Shown: positions 1-9,301, counted from the stretch's first letter. The stretch: DNA of 64,000 nt from Myxococcaceae bacterium (GCA_004173515.1 SECN01000001.1:21074-85073); one strand, 5' to 3'. Notes: a model not told the origin generated them from the letters alone. Numbers and translations are program-made.

Positions 1-551
1 CACGTGTTCTCCACGGCGATGATGGCGTCGAAGCACGCGCGGCCCTGCAGCTCCGCCGGCGAGGACAGCCGGGCCTGCACGCGCTCCGCCACGCCCGCCT
101 CGTGCGCGAACCGGAGCACCTGCTCCACGTGCTCGGGCACGTTGACCATCGCCGTCACGAAGGCGCGGTGTTCCTGGGCCCAGTACAGCGCGCTGCCGCC
201 CAGGCCGCTGCCCACGTCCATCACGTCGCCGCCGTCCGGGAAGGGGGCCATGGCGCGCGCCAGCTCCGCGAGCAGCGCATCCTGCGAGGCCCGCAGCCGC
301 TCGCGCAGCTCCGGTTCCGGCGTGCCGGGCGGGGGCAGCCGATCCACCAACCCCATGTGGCAGTGCACCCGGGGGCCGGGGCCGTAGCGGGCGAGTCCGC
401 GCGTGGCGAGGGCTTCATGGTAGGCGCGCAGGTCGGTCGGGAGCGCGGGCGGGCGGGCGCCGCCGCTGGCCGGGAGCGATTCGCTGCCGTCACCCCGGCG
501 CGGTTCGAGCGCGGGGGGGAGCGTCTTGTGGAAGGCTCTCAGGGTCTTCAT
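1..551 (-). CDS. SAM-dependent methyltransferase (3' end outside window)
   Basis: Reading leftward from an ATG at 551, the frame stays open to the window edge (183 codons), so only the N-terminal part is present. After a proline-rich leader of about 50 residues comes a class I methyltransferase motif I, DVGSGLGGSALYWAQ, near residue 115, with a following strand resembling the adenosine-binding loop (VTAMVNVPEHVEQ). The start codon overlaps the stop of the upstream histidine kinase as ATGA, so the two are probably translationally coupled. The substrate cannot be read from this fragment; the DVGSGLGG motif occurs in small-molecule C-, N- and O-methyltransferases. Confidence 0.75.
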   Translation of the reverse strand, partial: MKTLRAFHKTLPPALEPRRGDGSESLPASGGARPPALPTDLRAYHEALATRGLARYGPGPRVHCHMGLVDRLPPPGTPEPELRERLRASQDALLAELARAMAPFPDGGDVMDVGSGLGGSALYWAQEHRAFVTAMVNVPEHVEQVLRFAHEAGVAERVQARLSSPAELQGRACFDAIIAVENT

Positions 552-1903
552 CGGTACTCCCGGGGCAGCAGGATGCGAAGCAGGGCACCGCCGCCCGGCC
601 CGTTGTGGCGATGCAGCAGGCCCCCGCTGGCGCGTAGCAGGCACTCGCTGGTGTAGAGGCCCAGCCCGGTGCCCTGGGACTTGGTCGTGTAGAGCTCCTC
701 CGCGGGCGCGGTGAGCCGTTCCGGGAGGAAGCCGGGTCCGTCGTCCTCGATTTCGACTTCCAGCCTCCCGCTGAGCGGTTCGGTGCGAGCGCGGATGAAG
801 ACCTGGGAAGCGCCCTGTGCGCCATTGCCCTCGCATGCGTTGACAACCAGGTTCTCCACCACCCGGCGCAGCGTGACGGGGCCGCCGCGCAGGAGCGCGC
901 GCTGGGGACGGGGCGGCTGCAGCTCCACGTGGATGTCCACGTCCGGGAAGCGCAGGGCCACCTGGGCCTGCACGGCCTCCAGCACCGGCCCCAGCTCCAC
1001 GGGCTCGGGCTCGGTGCCGGCGAAGCGGCGGCCCTTGGCGCGCACCTCCTTCACCATCTCCTGGAGCTGGCGGAGGCTGTCCTGGAGCTGGCGGGCCTGG
1101 TCCTCGAACTCCGTGCGCGCCAGGCTTCCGCGCTGTGCGCCGAAGGCCTTCATCATGTCCGCCGCGCTCTCCGCGTGGAGCAGCGCCTGGTCCATGTCGT
1201 GGTGGTGGCGCAGCATCTCCGCCATGGCCTGGGTCAACTGGCCCACGTCGCGCTCCTGCTGTTCGATGAGCTGCGCGTGCACGGCGGCGCGCAGGCGCTC
1301 CGCGTCCGCGCGGGCCTGGTCATGCCGCACGGCGAAGGTGCCCAGGTACAGCTCCGCGATGAGGGCCGAGGGCACCACGATGGCGAAGAGCACCGCGTGG
1401 TCGGCGCCGGCGCTCAGGGGCAGCGCGCACAGCATGCCCACGAGCGTGCCCACCGCGAGGAAGGGCTCGCGCCACGTCACGCGGTACTGGCGGCCATGCG
1501 CGGCGGTGGTGAAGACGAGCGCCATGCCGAAGACGATGGCCCCCGGCATCGCGGCGAGCGCCATGAGGCTCGCGAGGAAGAAGTGCAGCAGCGCCATGCA
1601 GGGCAGCCGCCACAGCCAGCCCCAGGTGGACAGCCGCGCGCGGCGCGAGTGCACCACGGAGAAGGCCAGCCCGCTGACGATGCCGGGCAGGAAGCACGCG
1701 AACGCGGTGGAGAAGGGGAGGGCGAAGAAGGTGCGCGCGCCCGGGGCCCAGGACACGGCGGCGAGCAGCGCGGTGCCCGCGAGGGCGGTGCCCACGCAGG
1801 TGCCCACGCGTTCGGAGGCGAGGATGCGCGCCGCGTCCTGGGCATGCATCCAACGGCGGAAGGCCGTCACCACCACGGAGGAGGACTCTGGCGGGGCCCT
1901 CAT
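548..1903 (-). CDS. Membrane-bound sensor histidine kinase
   Basis: A protein of about 451 residues. The first 195 residues contain roughly six hydrophobic segments. A helical, coiled-coil-like region with a His-rich stretch (MLRHHHDMDQ) follows, the likely dimerisation/phosphoacceptor part. The C-terminal HATPase domain shows an N-box (ENLVVNACEGNG), G1 (EDDGPGF) and G2 (GTGLGLYTSE). The ATG at 1903 gives a compact N-terminus before the first membrane helix; an in-frame ATG at 1849 is the alternative. There is no HAMP or periplasmic sensor domain, so the membrane bundle itself probably senses. No response regulator is adjacent; the partner gene is the overlapping methyltransferase. Confidence 0.85.
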   Translation of the reverse strand: MRAPPESSSVVVTAFRRWMHAQDAARILASERVGTCVGTALAGTALLAAVSWAPGARTFFALPFSTAFACFLPGIVSGLAFSVVHSRRARLSTWGWLWRLPCMALLHFFLASLMALAAMPGAIVFGMALVFTTAAHGRQYRVTWREPFLAVGTLVGMLCALPLSAGADHAVLFAIVVPSALIAELYLGTFAVRHDQARADAERLRAAVHAQLIEQQERDVGQLTQAMAEMLRHHHDMDQALLHAESAADMMKAFGAQRGSLARTEFEDQARQLQDSLRQLQEMVKEVRAKGRRFAGTEPEPVELGPVLEAVQAQVALRFPDVDIHVELQPPRPQRALLRGGPVTLRRVVENLVVNACEGNGAQGASQVFIRARTEPLSGRLEVEIEDDGPGFLPERLTAPAEELYTTKSQGTGLGLYTSECLLRASGGLLHRHNGPGGGALLRILLPREYR

Positions 1904-2187
1904 GCGCGCGCACCGGAAGACAGACGCAGGGCGGAACGCGACGCGGCGTGATGGGCGCGAGGCCGGACACGGGTGTGCCCGGCCGGATGGATGCATCCCG
2001 GATGCGGCCTCATGCTGGTCACCCCCCTGCACCAAGCACCGCCTGCTGCGTCGTGAAGCAAAGGCGAAGCCGGGTTCCCGGTCAAACCAGAGGGCGCGTC
2101 ACTGTTGGCCAGTCCGCCGTGTCCGCGTGTCGTCAGGGTGCGTTACGCACTTGGGTGCCTGTGCGGGGCGGGGTAGAGGGGGCGGCC
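1904..2187. other. Divergent intergenic region
   Basis: This 284-bp gap separates the divergent kinase and ferritin-like genes and must carry both promoters. No clear -35/-10 pair is visible; the only distinct element is the 13-bp dyad at 2138-2150. Confidence 0.5.
2138..2150. promoter_or_regulatory. Perfect 13-bp dyad, possible operator
   Basis: GTGCGT-T-ACGCAC is a perfect inverted repeat with a one-base centre. It lies 38 bp upstream of the ATG of the ferritin-like gene, where a repressor site would sit. The binding protein is unknown, and a dyad this short can occur by chance in GC-rich DNA. Confidence 0.3.
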
Positions 2188-2808
2188 ATGCGTGACAGAA
2201 TCCAGACGGTGTTGCGGCAGCTGGTCCAGTCCTCCGAATTGGAGGTGCGGTGGCTGCACACGTTGTCGCTGCTGGAGTTCATCGGGGCGCGGAAGATTTC
2301 GCGCACGGTGGCGGACCGGCATCCGACGTTGGAGGTGTTGGGGCACCTGGCGGACGAGACGCGCCACGCCTTCACCTTCAAGGCGCTGGCGTGCGAGGTG
2401 GCGGGCCGCGAGGACGTGACGGAGTTCCTGAGCGTGGGCGCGGCGTCCACGTGGTTCCAGTCGCTGGACCGCGAGCTGGCGACGTGGGCGATGCAGATGA
2501 CGGGCGAGACGGACGTGCACCTGCACTACCTGCTCACCACGGCGGTGGTGGAGCGCCGGGCGATGGTGCTCTATCCGCTCTACAAGGCGGCGACGCGCCA
2601 CGCGGTGGTGCGCGAGGAGCTGGGCCGCGTGGTGGTGGAGGAGCAGGGCCACCGGCGCACCATCGAGGACGCCTGTCAGCAGCGCCTGGCGAAGGTGGGC
2701 GCGACGCTGGAGCCCGCGCTCGCGCTGGAGGCGCGCCTGTTCGAGACGTTCCTGGGCGTGCTGGAGAAGGACGTGGCGATGGCGCTCGAAGGCGTCCGGG
2801 CGGCCTGA
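2188..2808 (+). CDS. Small ferritin-like di-iron protein
   Basis: A 206-residue, all-helical, cytoplasmic-looking protein without a signal peptide. It carries the ferritin-like ligand pattern twice: Glu in LLEFIG then ExxH in ADETRH, and Glu in VVERRA then ExxH in EEQGHRR. This is what a four-helix-bundle carboxylate-bridged di-iron site requires, so an oxygenase/oxidase or iron-handling role is likely, though the substrate is unknown. The ATG at 2188 is preferred because upstream in-frame sequence is proline/arginine-rich and not protein-like. The following gene is convergent and ends 5 bp away. It is not closely similar to the two ferritin-like lipoproteins elsewhere in the window. Confidence 0.75.
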   Translation: MRDRIQTVLRQLVQSSELEVRWLHTLSLLEFIGARKISRTVADRHPTLEVLGHLADETRHAFTFKALACEVAGREDVTEFLSVGAASTWFQSLDRELATWAMQMTGETDVHLHYLLTTAVVERRAMVLYPLYKAATRHAVVREELGRVVVEEQGHRRTIEDACQQRLAKVGATLEPALALEARLFETFLGVLEKDVAMALEGVRAA

Positions 2809-2812
2809 GCCC

Positions 2813-3559
2813 TCACGCCTCGTCCGTCGCGTCCGGCGGCTCTTCGCCTCCGCCGCCCGCGCCGGACAGCAGCACCAGCTTGGAGCCGTTCCACGTGGCC
2901 TGGAGGTTGCGGGCCCGGCGCGCGCGCTTGCGGCTCAGCTCCACGCCCACCGCGTCCATTCCCAGCGCGTTGGCCACCGCGAGCGCCGTGCCGTGGCCGC
3001 AGAACGGATCCACCACCGTGCGCGTGCGCGTCTGCTCCAGGATGAAGCGGCACGCCACCAGACACGCGGACAGCCCCATGCCGCGCGTCCACGTCACCTC
3101 GCCGGCCTCCGGCAGCACGTCCGCGGTGGACTTCGCCGCGTCCGTCTTCAGGCCCCTGGAGAAGCACAGCAGGTGCGAGTACGCGGGCCGCCCGAACGTC
3201 ACCGTCCCCGGCGTCCTGCGGCACACCACCTTGTGCCAGAGCGTCTCACAGCCCGCCGCCTCCGCCGCCTTGGACACCAGGTAGCCCTTGTCCACCCAGG
3301 CCCCATCCTTCTTCACGTCGGACTGGTAGAACACCGCCACCCCGTCCTCTGGCACCCGCGACAACACCCGCGCCGCCGCCCCCACGAACCAGTCCTTCCA
3401 CTGGGGCAGCGTGAGCGAGGGGAACTCGGAGACGTCCGGCATGGACGCCACCACCGAGCACCCCGCCAACACCGGGCGTGCGTCCAGCCACGCCAGCGCG
3501 TCCTCGCAGTACACCGTGCGCTTCGCTCCCGCCGCTCCGCTGTGCCCGTCGTCCGTCAT
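2813..3559 (-). CDS. SAM-dependent methyltransferase, DNA-methylase-like fold
   Basis: A protein of 248 residues starting at ATG 3559 (MTDDGHSG). The C-terminal third holds VVDPFCGHGTALAVANALG followed by VGVELSRKRARRARN, a motif I/II pair laid out as in N4/N6 amino-methyltransferases (DPFxGxGT, then ExxRKRxxRA). The N-terminal half has ASMPDVSEFPSLTL at the position where a catalytic (D/N/S)PP(Y/W) loop would be expected, but the canonical motif is not evident. A nucleic-acid or related substrate is therefore plausible but unproven. No restriction enzyme or other modification gene is next to it. Confidence 0.7.
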   Translation of the reverse strand: MTDDGHSGAAGAKRTVYCEDALAWLDARPVLAGCSVVASMPDVSEFPSLTLPQWKDWFVGAAARVLSRVPEDGVAVFYQSDVKKDGAWVDKGYLVSKAAEAAGCETLWHKVVCRRTPGTVTFGRPAYSHLLCFSRGLKTDAAKSTADVLPEAGEVTWTRGMGLSACLVACRFILEQTRTRTVVDPFCGHGTALAVANALGMDAVGVELSRKRARRARNLQATWNGSKLVLLSGAGGGGEEPPDATDEA

Positions 3560-3751
3560 GCCGCGTCGCAGTCTGCCAGAGCGCACCCGCTCCCACCCTG
3601 CATTCCCACCACGCCCTACCCCCTGGGGAAGCCCGTCCTTCCAGGGAACAGGCAACCCCCGAGCATATGGACGCCCTCGCTCAGTCGTGGCTTGCTACAC
3701 TTCCCGTCTAACCCTGCTTCACCCACTCCCCCCGGAGTAAGGATTCCCCTC

Positions 3752-4540
3752 ATGCCCACGACGACCGCGACGGATGGCACGCCTTTGCACTACCGGGTGC
3801 TGGGGGATGGACCCCGCTCCGTGGTGCTGGTGCATGGGTGGATGGTGTCGGGCGCGGTGTGGGACGCGATGATCGAGAAGCTGGACCTGACGGGGCTGCG
3901 GCTGGTGGTGCCGGACCACCGCGGCACGGGACCGTCCGGGCGTCCGACGTCTGGCTATTCGCTGGAGCAGTACGCGAAGGACGTGCTCGCGGTGGCGGAC
4001 CACGCGGGGGCCAAGCGCTTCGCGCTGGTCGGCCACAGCATGGGCGGGCAGATCGCCAAGTGGGTCGCGTCGGAGGCGCCCGAGCGCGTGTCCGGGCTGG
4101 TGCTGCTCAACTCGGTGCCCGCGTCGGGGCTGCCGCTGCCTCCGGACGCGGCGGGCCTGTTCCGCACGTCGGCGGGGGACCGGGACAAGCAGAAGACCAT
4201 CCTGGGCCTGGCCTGCAAGCAGTTGTCGCCGGAGTCGCTGGAGTCGCTGCTGAAGGACTCCGGGGACGTGTCCAAGGACGCCATCGAGCAGTGCTTCGAT
4301 GCCTGGACGGCGGGAGGCTTCGCGCACCGGCTGGCGGCCATCACGGCGCCCACGCTGGTGGTGGCCACGGATGATCCGTTCCTGCCGCCGCTGTTCCTGA
4401 AGCAGGCGGTGGTGTCGCTCATCCAGAACGCGCGGCTGACGCACCTGCCCGGGCCGGGTCACTACCCGCAGGTGGAGCGTCCGGCGGAGACGGCGGCGCT
4501 GTTGGGGGCATTCCTCGCCGGCGGTTCCGCGCAGGCCTGA
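3752..4540 (+). CDS. Alpha/beta-fold hydrolase
   Basis: A protein of 262 residues with the full alpha/beta-hydrolase signature: oxyanion strand VVLVHGWM, strand with DHRGTGPS, nucleophile elbow GHSMGGQ (Ser near residue 98), acid region (VVATDDPFLPP) and C-terminal catalytic His in PGPGHYPQVERP. There is no signal peptide, so it is probably a cytoplasmic esterase or related enzyme. The start at 3752 is supported by a purine-rich stretch (AAGGA) about 8 bases upstream. It is transcribed divergently from the methyltransferase. The substrate cannot be predicted. Confidence 0.85.
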   Translation: MPTTTATDGTPLHYRVLGDGPRSVVLVHGWMVSGAVWDAMIEKLDLTGLRLVVPDHRGTGPSGRPTSGYSLEQYAKDVLAVADHAGAKRFALVGHSMGGQIAKWVASEAPERVSGLVLLNSVPASGLPLPPDAAGLFRTSAGDRDKQKTILGLACKQLSPESLESLLKDSGDVSKDAIEQCFDAWTAGGFAHRLAAITAPTLVVATDDPFLPPLFLKQAVVSLIQNARLTHLPGPGHYPQVERPAETAALLGAFLAGGSAQA

Positions 4541-4586
4541 AGCAGCATCCGCCAGTGGGTTGGACCGGGAAGCAGGAGCGAACGCG

Positions 4587-5021
4587 ATGGCCTGGAGCAT
4601 GTCCTTCGAACACGACGCCGAACACGACGTGGTCACGGCGAACTTCACCGACTGCATCCTCGTGTCGGACGAGGACGTGTATCGGTGGCGGCGCGAGGTG
4701 GAAGAGCAGTTCGCGAAGTTCAACGGCCGGGTGGACCTGCTCATCAACCTGGACGGGTTGGTGGTGCGCCACACGGCGGGGCGCACCTTCGGCAAGGAGC
4801 GCCGCGAGGTGCTGGAGCGCAACACGCACCGCTCGTTCCGCTACGGCGGCGATGACATGACGCGCATGTTCATCGCCACCAGCGGCGCCATCAACGGCGC
4901 GGCGGTGAACCACTTCGCCACGCGCGAGGCCGCCCTGGCCGCGCTGCTGGCGGAGCGGGATGCGCTGCGCAAGCGCGGCTTCATGCCCTTCGTGTCCAAC
5001 CACCGCGGCACCAAGCTCTAA
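4587..5021 (+). CDS. Conserved hypothetical protein, STAS-like
   Basis: A 144-residue soluble protein. The ATG at 4587 is chosen because it follows a GGAG ribosome-binding site by about 9 bases; an upstream in-frame start at 4560 lacks one. The alternating strand/helix pattern, with DLLINLDGLVVRHTAG in the middle and a C-terminal helix AALAALLAERDAL, resembles the SpoIIAA/STAS-like proteins that myxobacteria carry in many copies, but no defining motif is present. It follows the hydrolase by 46 bp and may be co-transcribed. It ends 2 bp from the convergent molybdoenzyme gene. Confidence 0.65.
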   Translation: MAWSMSFEHDAEHDVVTANFTDCILVSDEDVYRWRREVEEQFAKFNGRVDLLINLDGLVVRHTAGRTFGKERREVLERNTHRSFRYGGDDMTRMFIATSGAINGAAVNHFATREAALAALLAERDALRKRGFMPFVSNHRGTKL

Positions 5022-5023
5022 AG

Positions 5024-5734
5024 CTAGACGCCGGCGAACCACTCGTAGCCCCGGTCCTCCCAGTAGCCACCCGTGGCCGTGGGGAGGAAGCGCACGGTGG
5101 TGAGGTACTTCACCATCTTGTAGCCCAGCTTCACGCCTGAATAGAGACGCAGGGGCGCGCCGTGGCCGGGCTCCAAGGGCTGTCCGTTCATGCCGTACGC
5201 GAGGAGCGTCTGGGCATGCAGGGCGCTGGGGCTGTCCCACGACGAGTAATAGCCGCTGTCGAACGAGCGGAACTCCACGAAGCCCGCGCGAGGGTCCGCG
5301 CCCACCGCGCGCGCCAGGTCGCTCACGCGCACGCCGTGCCATGACGCCACCGCGCTCCAGCCCTCCACGCAGTGGTGGCGGATCCGGTAGTCGGTGCGGG
5401 GCAGCCGCTGCAACTCCTCCAGCGAGAAGGAGCGCGGCTGGGACACAAGTCCGCCCACGTCCAGACGCCATCCGGCCGGGGCCACGGGCACGGTGTCGGA
5501 GATGAAGTAGTGGGGGAAGTCACGGGCAGGGGTGAGCTGCTCGACGGGCTCCTCGGGGGCGAGGCGCGCGGGGCTGAAGAGGGCGGTCTGCGCGCGCTGG
5601 TTGAAGCGCTCCATCACGCCCAGGAACCCGTCGCGCGGGCGGCTGGAATCACAGGCGCTGGTGGCGAGCGCGGCGGCCCCCAGGAGCACGCGGCGGCGGG
5701 TGAGGACGCGGCGCCCGGATTCATTCTCGGACAT
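5024..5734 (-). CDS. Molybdopterin-dependent oxidoreductase, YedY/MsrP-like
   Basis: A 236-residue exported enzyme. Its N-terminus has a twin-arginine signal (RRRVLLGAAALATSACDS); the Cys after TSA could also be a lipidation site. The sulfite-oxidase-type molybdopterin domain follows, with the conserved Cys ligand in RHHCVEGWSAVASWHGV and the C-terminal GHGAPLRLYSGVKLGYKMVKYL block typical of YedY-like proteins. The family reduces oxidised substrates such as protein methionine sulfoxide in the periplasm, using electrons from a membrane haem protein. The overlapping upstream gene encodes just such a cytochrome b, supporting a two-component MsrPQ-like unit. Confidence 0.85.
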   Translation of the reverse strand: MSENESGRRVLTRRRVLLGAAALATSACDSSRPRDGFLGVMERFNQRAQTALFSPARLAPEEPVEQLTPARDFPHYFISDTVPVAPAGWRLDVGGLVSQPRSFSLEELQRLPRTDYRIRHHCVEGWSAVASWHGVRVSDLARAVGADPRAGFVEFRSFDSGYYSSWDSPSALHAQTLLAYGMNGQPLEPGHGAPLRLYSGVKLGYKMVKYLTTVRFLPTATGGYWEDRGYEWFAGV

Positions 5735-6386
5735 GGGGCTTGCTCCCTCCGGTCACCATCTCCCCGAAGGTGCGCGGGTGCAGGGCGACGAGCACCACGT
5801 GGCCGAGGGTGAAGAAGACCAGCAACGCGAGCAGCAGCAGATGCACCGCGCGCGCCGGGTCGTAGCCACCGAAGAGTGAAGTGAGCCAGTGCAACTGCAC
5901 GGGTTTGTGCAGGGCGAGGCCGGACAGGACGGACAGCGCGCCCAGGCCCAGCGCGGACGTGTACGCCAGCCGCTGGAGGCCGTTGTAGAGGCCGACCTGC
6001 GCGGGCGCGGGGCGGATCCGCAGGTAGTACGCGAGCGTGGCCACGGCGTTGCGCGTGTCGCGGCGGGGGAGGAACAGGCGACGGCGCCACTCGCCGCTGA
6101 AGGCGAGGTAGAGCACGTACACGACGCCGTTGAGCGCGAGGAACCACCCGAAGGCGAAGTGCCAGGCGCGTGCCCCCGCGAGCCAGTCCCCCAGTCGCAG
6201 CCAGGACGGAGGCACGGCATCCTGGAAGGGATAGAGCGCGTAGGCCCGGCCGCGCGGCCCCATGCGCGGGTACGCGGCGAGGATCTGCAAGCCACTGGCG
6301 GCGAGGATGGCGAGCAGAGGCACGTTGGCCCAATGCGTGAGGCGGATGGGCCACGGTTGGGGCCGGCGCTGTTCGGGTGGGTGCAC
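5721..6386 (-). CDS. Cytochrome b561-like membrane protein, electron donor to the molybdoenzyme
   Basis: About 221 residues with roughly four or five membrane helices. Haem-ligand candidates are the His in IRLTHWANVPLL (helix 1), AWHFAFGWFLALNG (helix 2) and the His residues in the last helices (RAVHLLLLALLVFFTLGHVVLVALH), the arrangement of Ni-Fe-hydrogenase/thiosulfate-reductase type b cytochromes. It overlaps the downstream molybdoenzyme start by 14 bp, indicating coupled translation and a shared role as quinol-oxidising membrane partner. The start is uncertain: GTG 6386 gives a compact N-terminus just before helix 1, while ATGs at 6518 and 6596 would add low-complexity Arg/Pro-rich sequence. 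No strong ribosome-binding site separates these options. Confidence 0.75.
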   Translation of the reverse strand: MHPPEQRRPQPWPIRLTHWANVPLLAILAASGLQILAAYPRMGPRGRAYALYPFQDAVPPSWLRLGDWLAGARAWHFAFGWFLALNGVVYVLYLAFSGEWRRRLFLPRRDTRNAVATLAYYLRIRPAPAQVGLYNGLQRLAYTSALGLGALSVLSGLALHKPVQLHWLTSLFGGYDPARAVHLLLLALLVFFTLGHVVLVALHPRTFGEMVTGGSKPHVRE

Positions 6387-6695
6387 GCGGTGGAGCACAG
6401 CACCGGCGCGCGGAGGGTGGATACGCGGGGCACGGGCGGCTGCTGCGTGGAGAACGTCGCTCGGGGATTTCGTCCGCCAGCGGATGGAAGACGTGCGCGC
6501 CAGGGTGGTGGGCAGCATGCGAGCAAGCAAGGGCTTTCGTGGGCGCGCGCGCCCGTCCACGAGTCGCGGGCGAGTGGCGGCCACCGGACGACGCATCGCG
6601 CGAGCCTGCCCGGGGCCCCCGGTGAATTGGACGTGGGGGGGCGACCCGGTATCGTCTCCTTTTGCTCCCAAGGCCTTTTCGAGGACGGTGCGACC
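6387..6695. other. Divergent intergenic region
   Basis: A gap of about 310 bp between the divergent cytochrome b and lipoprotein genes. Its first half may be coding if the cytochrome gene starts at 6518 or 6596. No clear promoter hexamers, repeats or RNA gene were found. Confidence 0.4.
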
Positions 6696-9278
6696 ATGCG
6701 GCGAATCCATGCGGTGCACCTGGCGGGAGCCCTGCTGCTGACCACGTTCGGCTGCGTGCTGGAGGAGCCGTCCTTCGAGGTGGCGCCGTCCGGCGGCGCG
6801 CGGCTGGTGGTCGCGCTGCCCCGTTCACTGGATGCGGCGCGCGTGGCGGCGGTGACGTCCACGGCGACGAATGCCTCCGGCAAGGAGCGGTCGTCGACCC
6901 TGGATGCGGACGCGGACCTGTGGGTCGGCCAGGTGGATCCGGTGACGTCGGCGGGCGAAGGCGTGGGCCTGCGCGTGGATGCCCGGGATGCCACGGGCGC
7001 GGTGGTGGCCACGGTGGCGGTGTCGACGCTGGAGCTGGCGCGGTACGGTGATGCGCTGGTGGTCGCGGTGCCGCAGCCGGAGCCCGCGGTCGGCCTGGCC
7101 CCGCGCATCGACGCGGTGGTGGCCTCGGCGTCGCGGGTGGTGCCAGGCCAGCGCGTGGAGCTGCGTGCGTGGGCGCGCGGCCGGGAGGCCGGGGAGGTGC
7201 TGGGCTACACGTGGATCGCGACCGGTGATTCGCTCGAATGCCCGGAGGACTTCACGCAGCCCACGTGCACGTGGACGGTCCCCCAGGACGCCACGGAGCC
7301 GGACGTGGTGCTGGGGCTCACCGTCGTGGACATGCGAGGCGGCGCGTCCTCGCTCACCTTCCGGTTCGCGCTGGGGGCGGTGGGCGCGGTCGCTTCGAAC
7401 GAGAGAGTCCAGTTCAACCGCTCCCCCGTCCTGGAAGCGGCCGGGGACACGCAGCAGGTGGGCGAGGGACAGCCGATCACCCTGGAGGCGAAGGCCACGG
7501 ACGAGGACGGGGATGCGCTGACCTACTTCTGGTTCGCGAGCTGTGCGGGCACCTTCGAGGGCGGCTACACGTCCCGCGTGGTCTTCACCCCCACGCAGGA
7601 GCCCGCGGACTGTGGCTGCCAGGTGGAAGCCACGGCGCATGATGACTTCACGGGGGGAGACACGGAGGTCGTCGCGAAGCTGTGCGTGCGACGCAGCGAA
7701 CCGCCGGTCCTCGCGACCACGTCGCAGTCCGCCCCGAGCGCCCGCGCGGGCGAGCGCGTGACGTTCACCGCGACGGCGACGGACCCCCGGGGCGAGCCGC
7801 TGAGCTTCACCTGGACGACGAGCGCGGGCGCGGTGGGCACGGCGGTGGGCGACGGCACGACGAGCACGGTGGACTGGACGGAGCTGTCCTGCCTGCCGAC
7901 GGACGTGACGCCCACGGTGGAGGTGACGGTGACGAACGCGTCGGGGTCGAGCGTGCGGCACACCTTCTCGGTGGAGTGGACGGACCGGCGCTGCGGCGCG
8001 CTGGCGGGAGCGTGCGCGTTCACGATGGCGCAGCAGCAGGTGACGCTGTCCACGGACTGCGTGACGCAGGGGCCGGTGTTCATCCCGGACGGCTTCACGT
8101 TCGACGGGGCGGAGCACACGGTGACGGCGGTGGAGGACGTGGAGGCGGGGGAGCACTTCCAGGGCGCCGTGCTGCGCAACCGGGGACCGGTGGCCAGCGT
8201 GCGCCACGTGACGGTGACGGCGCGGAACCTGTCGGACGTGTGTGACGCGGGCGCGGCCCGGCTGCGCGGCATCTTCCTGGAGGGTGCGGGCGGCGTCATC
8301 GAGGACACGGTGGTGGCGGACCTGCATCAGAAGGAGAACCTGAGCGGGTGCCAGGAGGGCATCGCCATCGAGGTGCGCAACGAGGCGGCCGGCGCCACCC
8401 CGGTGACGGTGGACGTGCGGCGCAACCGGCTGACGGGCTACCAGAAGGGGGGCGTGGTGGTGGCGGGGCAGGTGGTGGCGACGGTGGAGGACAACGTGAT
8501 GGAGGGCGGCGGGCCGGTGGCCCACATCGCGCGCAATGGCATCCAGGTGTCCTATGGGGCCTCGGGCCGGGTGGTGGACAACGAGGTGACGGGCCACGCC
8601 TACACGAAGAGCACGGACAGCGCTGCTGGCATCCTGGTGGTGGGCGGCTCGTATTACGGCGCGGGCCGGGCGCTGTGCCACGACCTGCTCATCCAGGGCA
8701 ACGAGGTGACGGAGAACGACATCGGCATCAACCTGTCGCAGGCGGAAGGGGGCTTCAGCGCGCCCGCCACCTCCCAGAACATCCAGGTGCTGGAGAACGA
8801 GCTGAGCAAGGGGGCGCTGACGAACCCGAGCTACCAGGCGGGCATCTTCGACAACGGGAGCGCGAATGTGCTCAGTCGCAACAAGATCAGCGGCGACGGC
8901 TACGACCCGGACGCGCATCCTTCCGTGACGTTCGCCCTGGACGTGGTGACGGTGGGCGATGCCGACCAGGTCGCCTTCGCAACGCCGGCGAGGACGCTGG
9001 ATGCGCAGGCCTGCTCCGAGGCGCTGGTGGTGCAGGGGCGCGACGCCGCCGGCAACCTGTCCTTGCTGGTGAATCCGACGGTGCTGTTGAGCGCCTCGGA
9101 CGAAGGAGCCTCGTTCCACCTGCAACCGGATTGCTCGGATGCGGCGGTGACGTCGGTGGACCTGATGGGCCTCCAGCGCGAAGCCGTCTTCTATGTCCGC
9201 GCCGGAGCCTCGGGGGTGCTGACGGTCAAGGCGACGGGCGATGGCGTGAGCGCGGAGCAGGACCTCACCGTTCGCTGA
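6696..9278 (+). CDS. Lipoprotein with PKD/Ig-like domains and right-handed beta-helix
   Basis: An 860-residue surface or periplasmic lipoprotein starting at ATG 6696, with a lipobox ending in TTFGC at about residue 19. The order is a beta-rich N-terminal domain (to about 140), three Ig/PKD-like domains (APRIDAVVASAS, SPVLEAAGD, PPVLATTSQ), then from about 450 a parallel beta-helix built of short repeats with N and V ladders (DVRRNRLTG, VVDNEVTGHAY, IQGNEVTENDIGIN, VLENELSKG, VLSRNKISG). Such helices occur in polysaccharide-binding and degrading proteins, but no catalytic signature is visible. The N-terminal architecture closely parallels the PKD-kelch lipoprotein at 55292-57571. It is monocistronic, followed by a hairpin. 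Confidence 0.8.
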   Translation: MRRIHAVHLAGALLLTTFGCVLEEPSFEVAPSGGARLVVALPRSLDAARVAAVTSTATNASGKERSSTLDADADLWVGQVDPVTSAGEGVGLRVDARDATGAVVATVAVSTLELARYGDALVVAVPQPEPAVGLAPRIDAVVASASRVVPGQRVELRAWARGREAGEVLGYTWIATGDSLECPEDFTQPTCTWTVPQDATEPDVVLGLTVVDMRGGASSLTFRFALGAVGAVASNERVQFNRSPVLEAAGDTQQVGEGQPITLEAKATDEDGDALTYFWFASCAGTFEGGYTSRVVFTPTQEPADCGCQVEATAHDDFTGGDTEVVAKLCVRRSEPPVLATTSQSAPSARAGERVTFTATATDPRGEPLSFTWTTSAGAVGTAVGDGTTSTVDWTELSCLPTDVTPTVEVTVTNASGSSVRHTFSVEWTDRRCGALAGACAFTMAQQQVTLSTDCVTQGPVFIPDGFTFDGAEHTVTAVEDVEAGEHFQGAVLRNRGPVASVRHVTVTARNLSDVCDAGAARLRGIFLEGAGGVIEDTVVADLHQKENLSGCQEGIAIEVRNEAAGATPVTVDVRRNRLTGYQKGGVVVAGQVVATVEDNVMEGGGPVAHIARNGIQVSYGASGRVVDNEVTGHAYTKSTDSAAGILVVGGSYYGAGRALCHDLLIQGNEVTENDIGINLSQAEGGFSAPATSQNIQVLENELSKGALTNPSYQAGIFDNGSANVLSRNKISGDGYDPDAHPSVTFALDVVTVGDADQVAFATPARTLDAQACSEALVVQGRDAAGNLSLLVNPTVLLSASDEGASFHLQPDCSDAAVTSVDLMGLQREAVFYVRAGASGVLTVKATGDGVSAEQDLTVR

Positions 9279-9301
9279 TCCGAAGCGCGCGGACCCGGGA
9301 C

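Noticed and set aside
711..2195. A plus-strand frame of almost 500 codons across the histidine kinase
   Set aside because: Ser/Arg-rich antisense translation of a gene with intact HATPase motifs.
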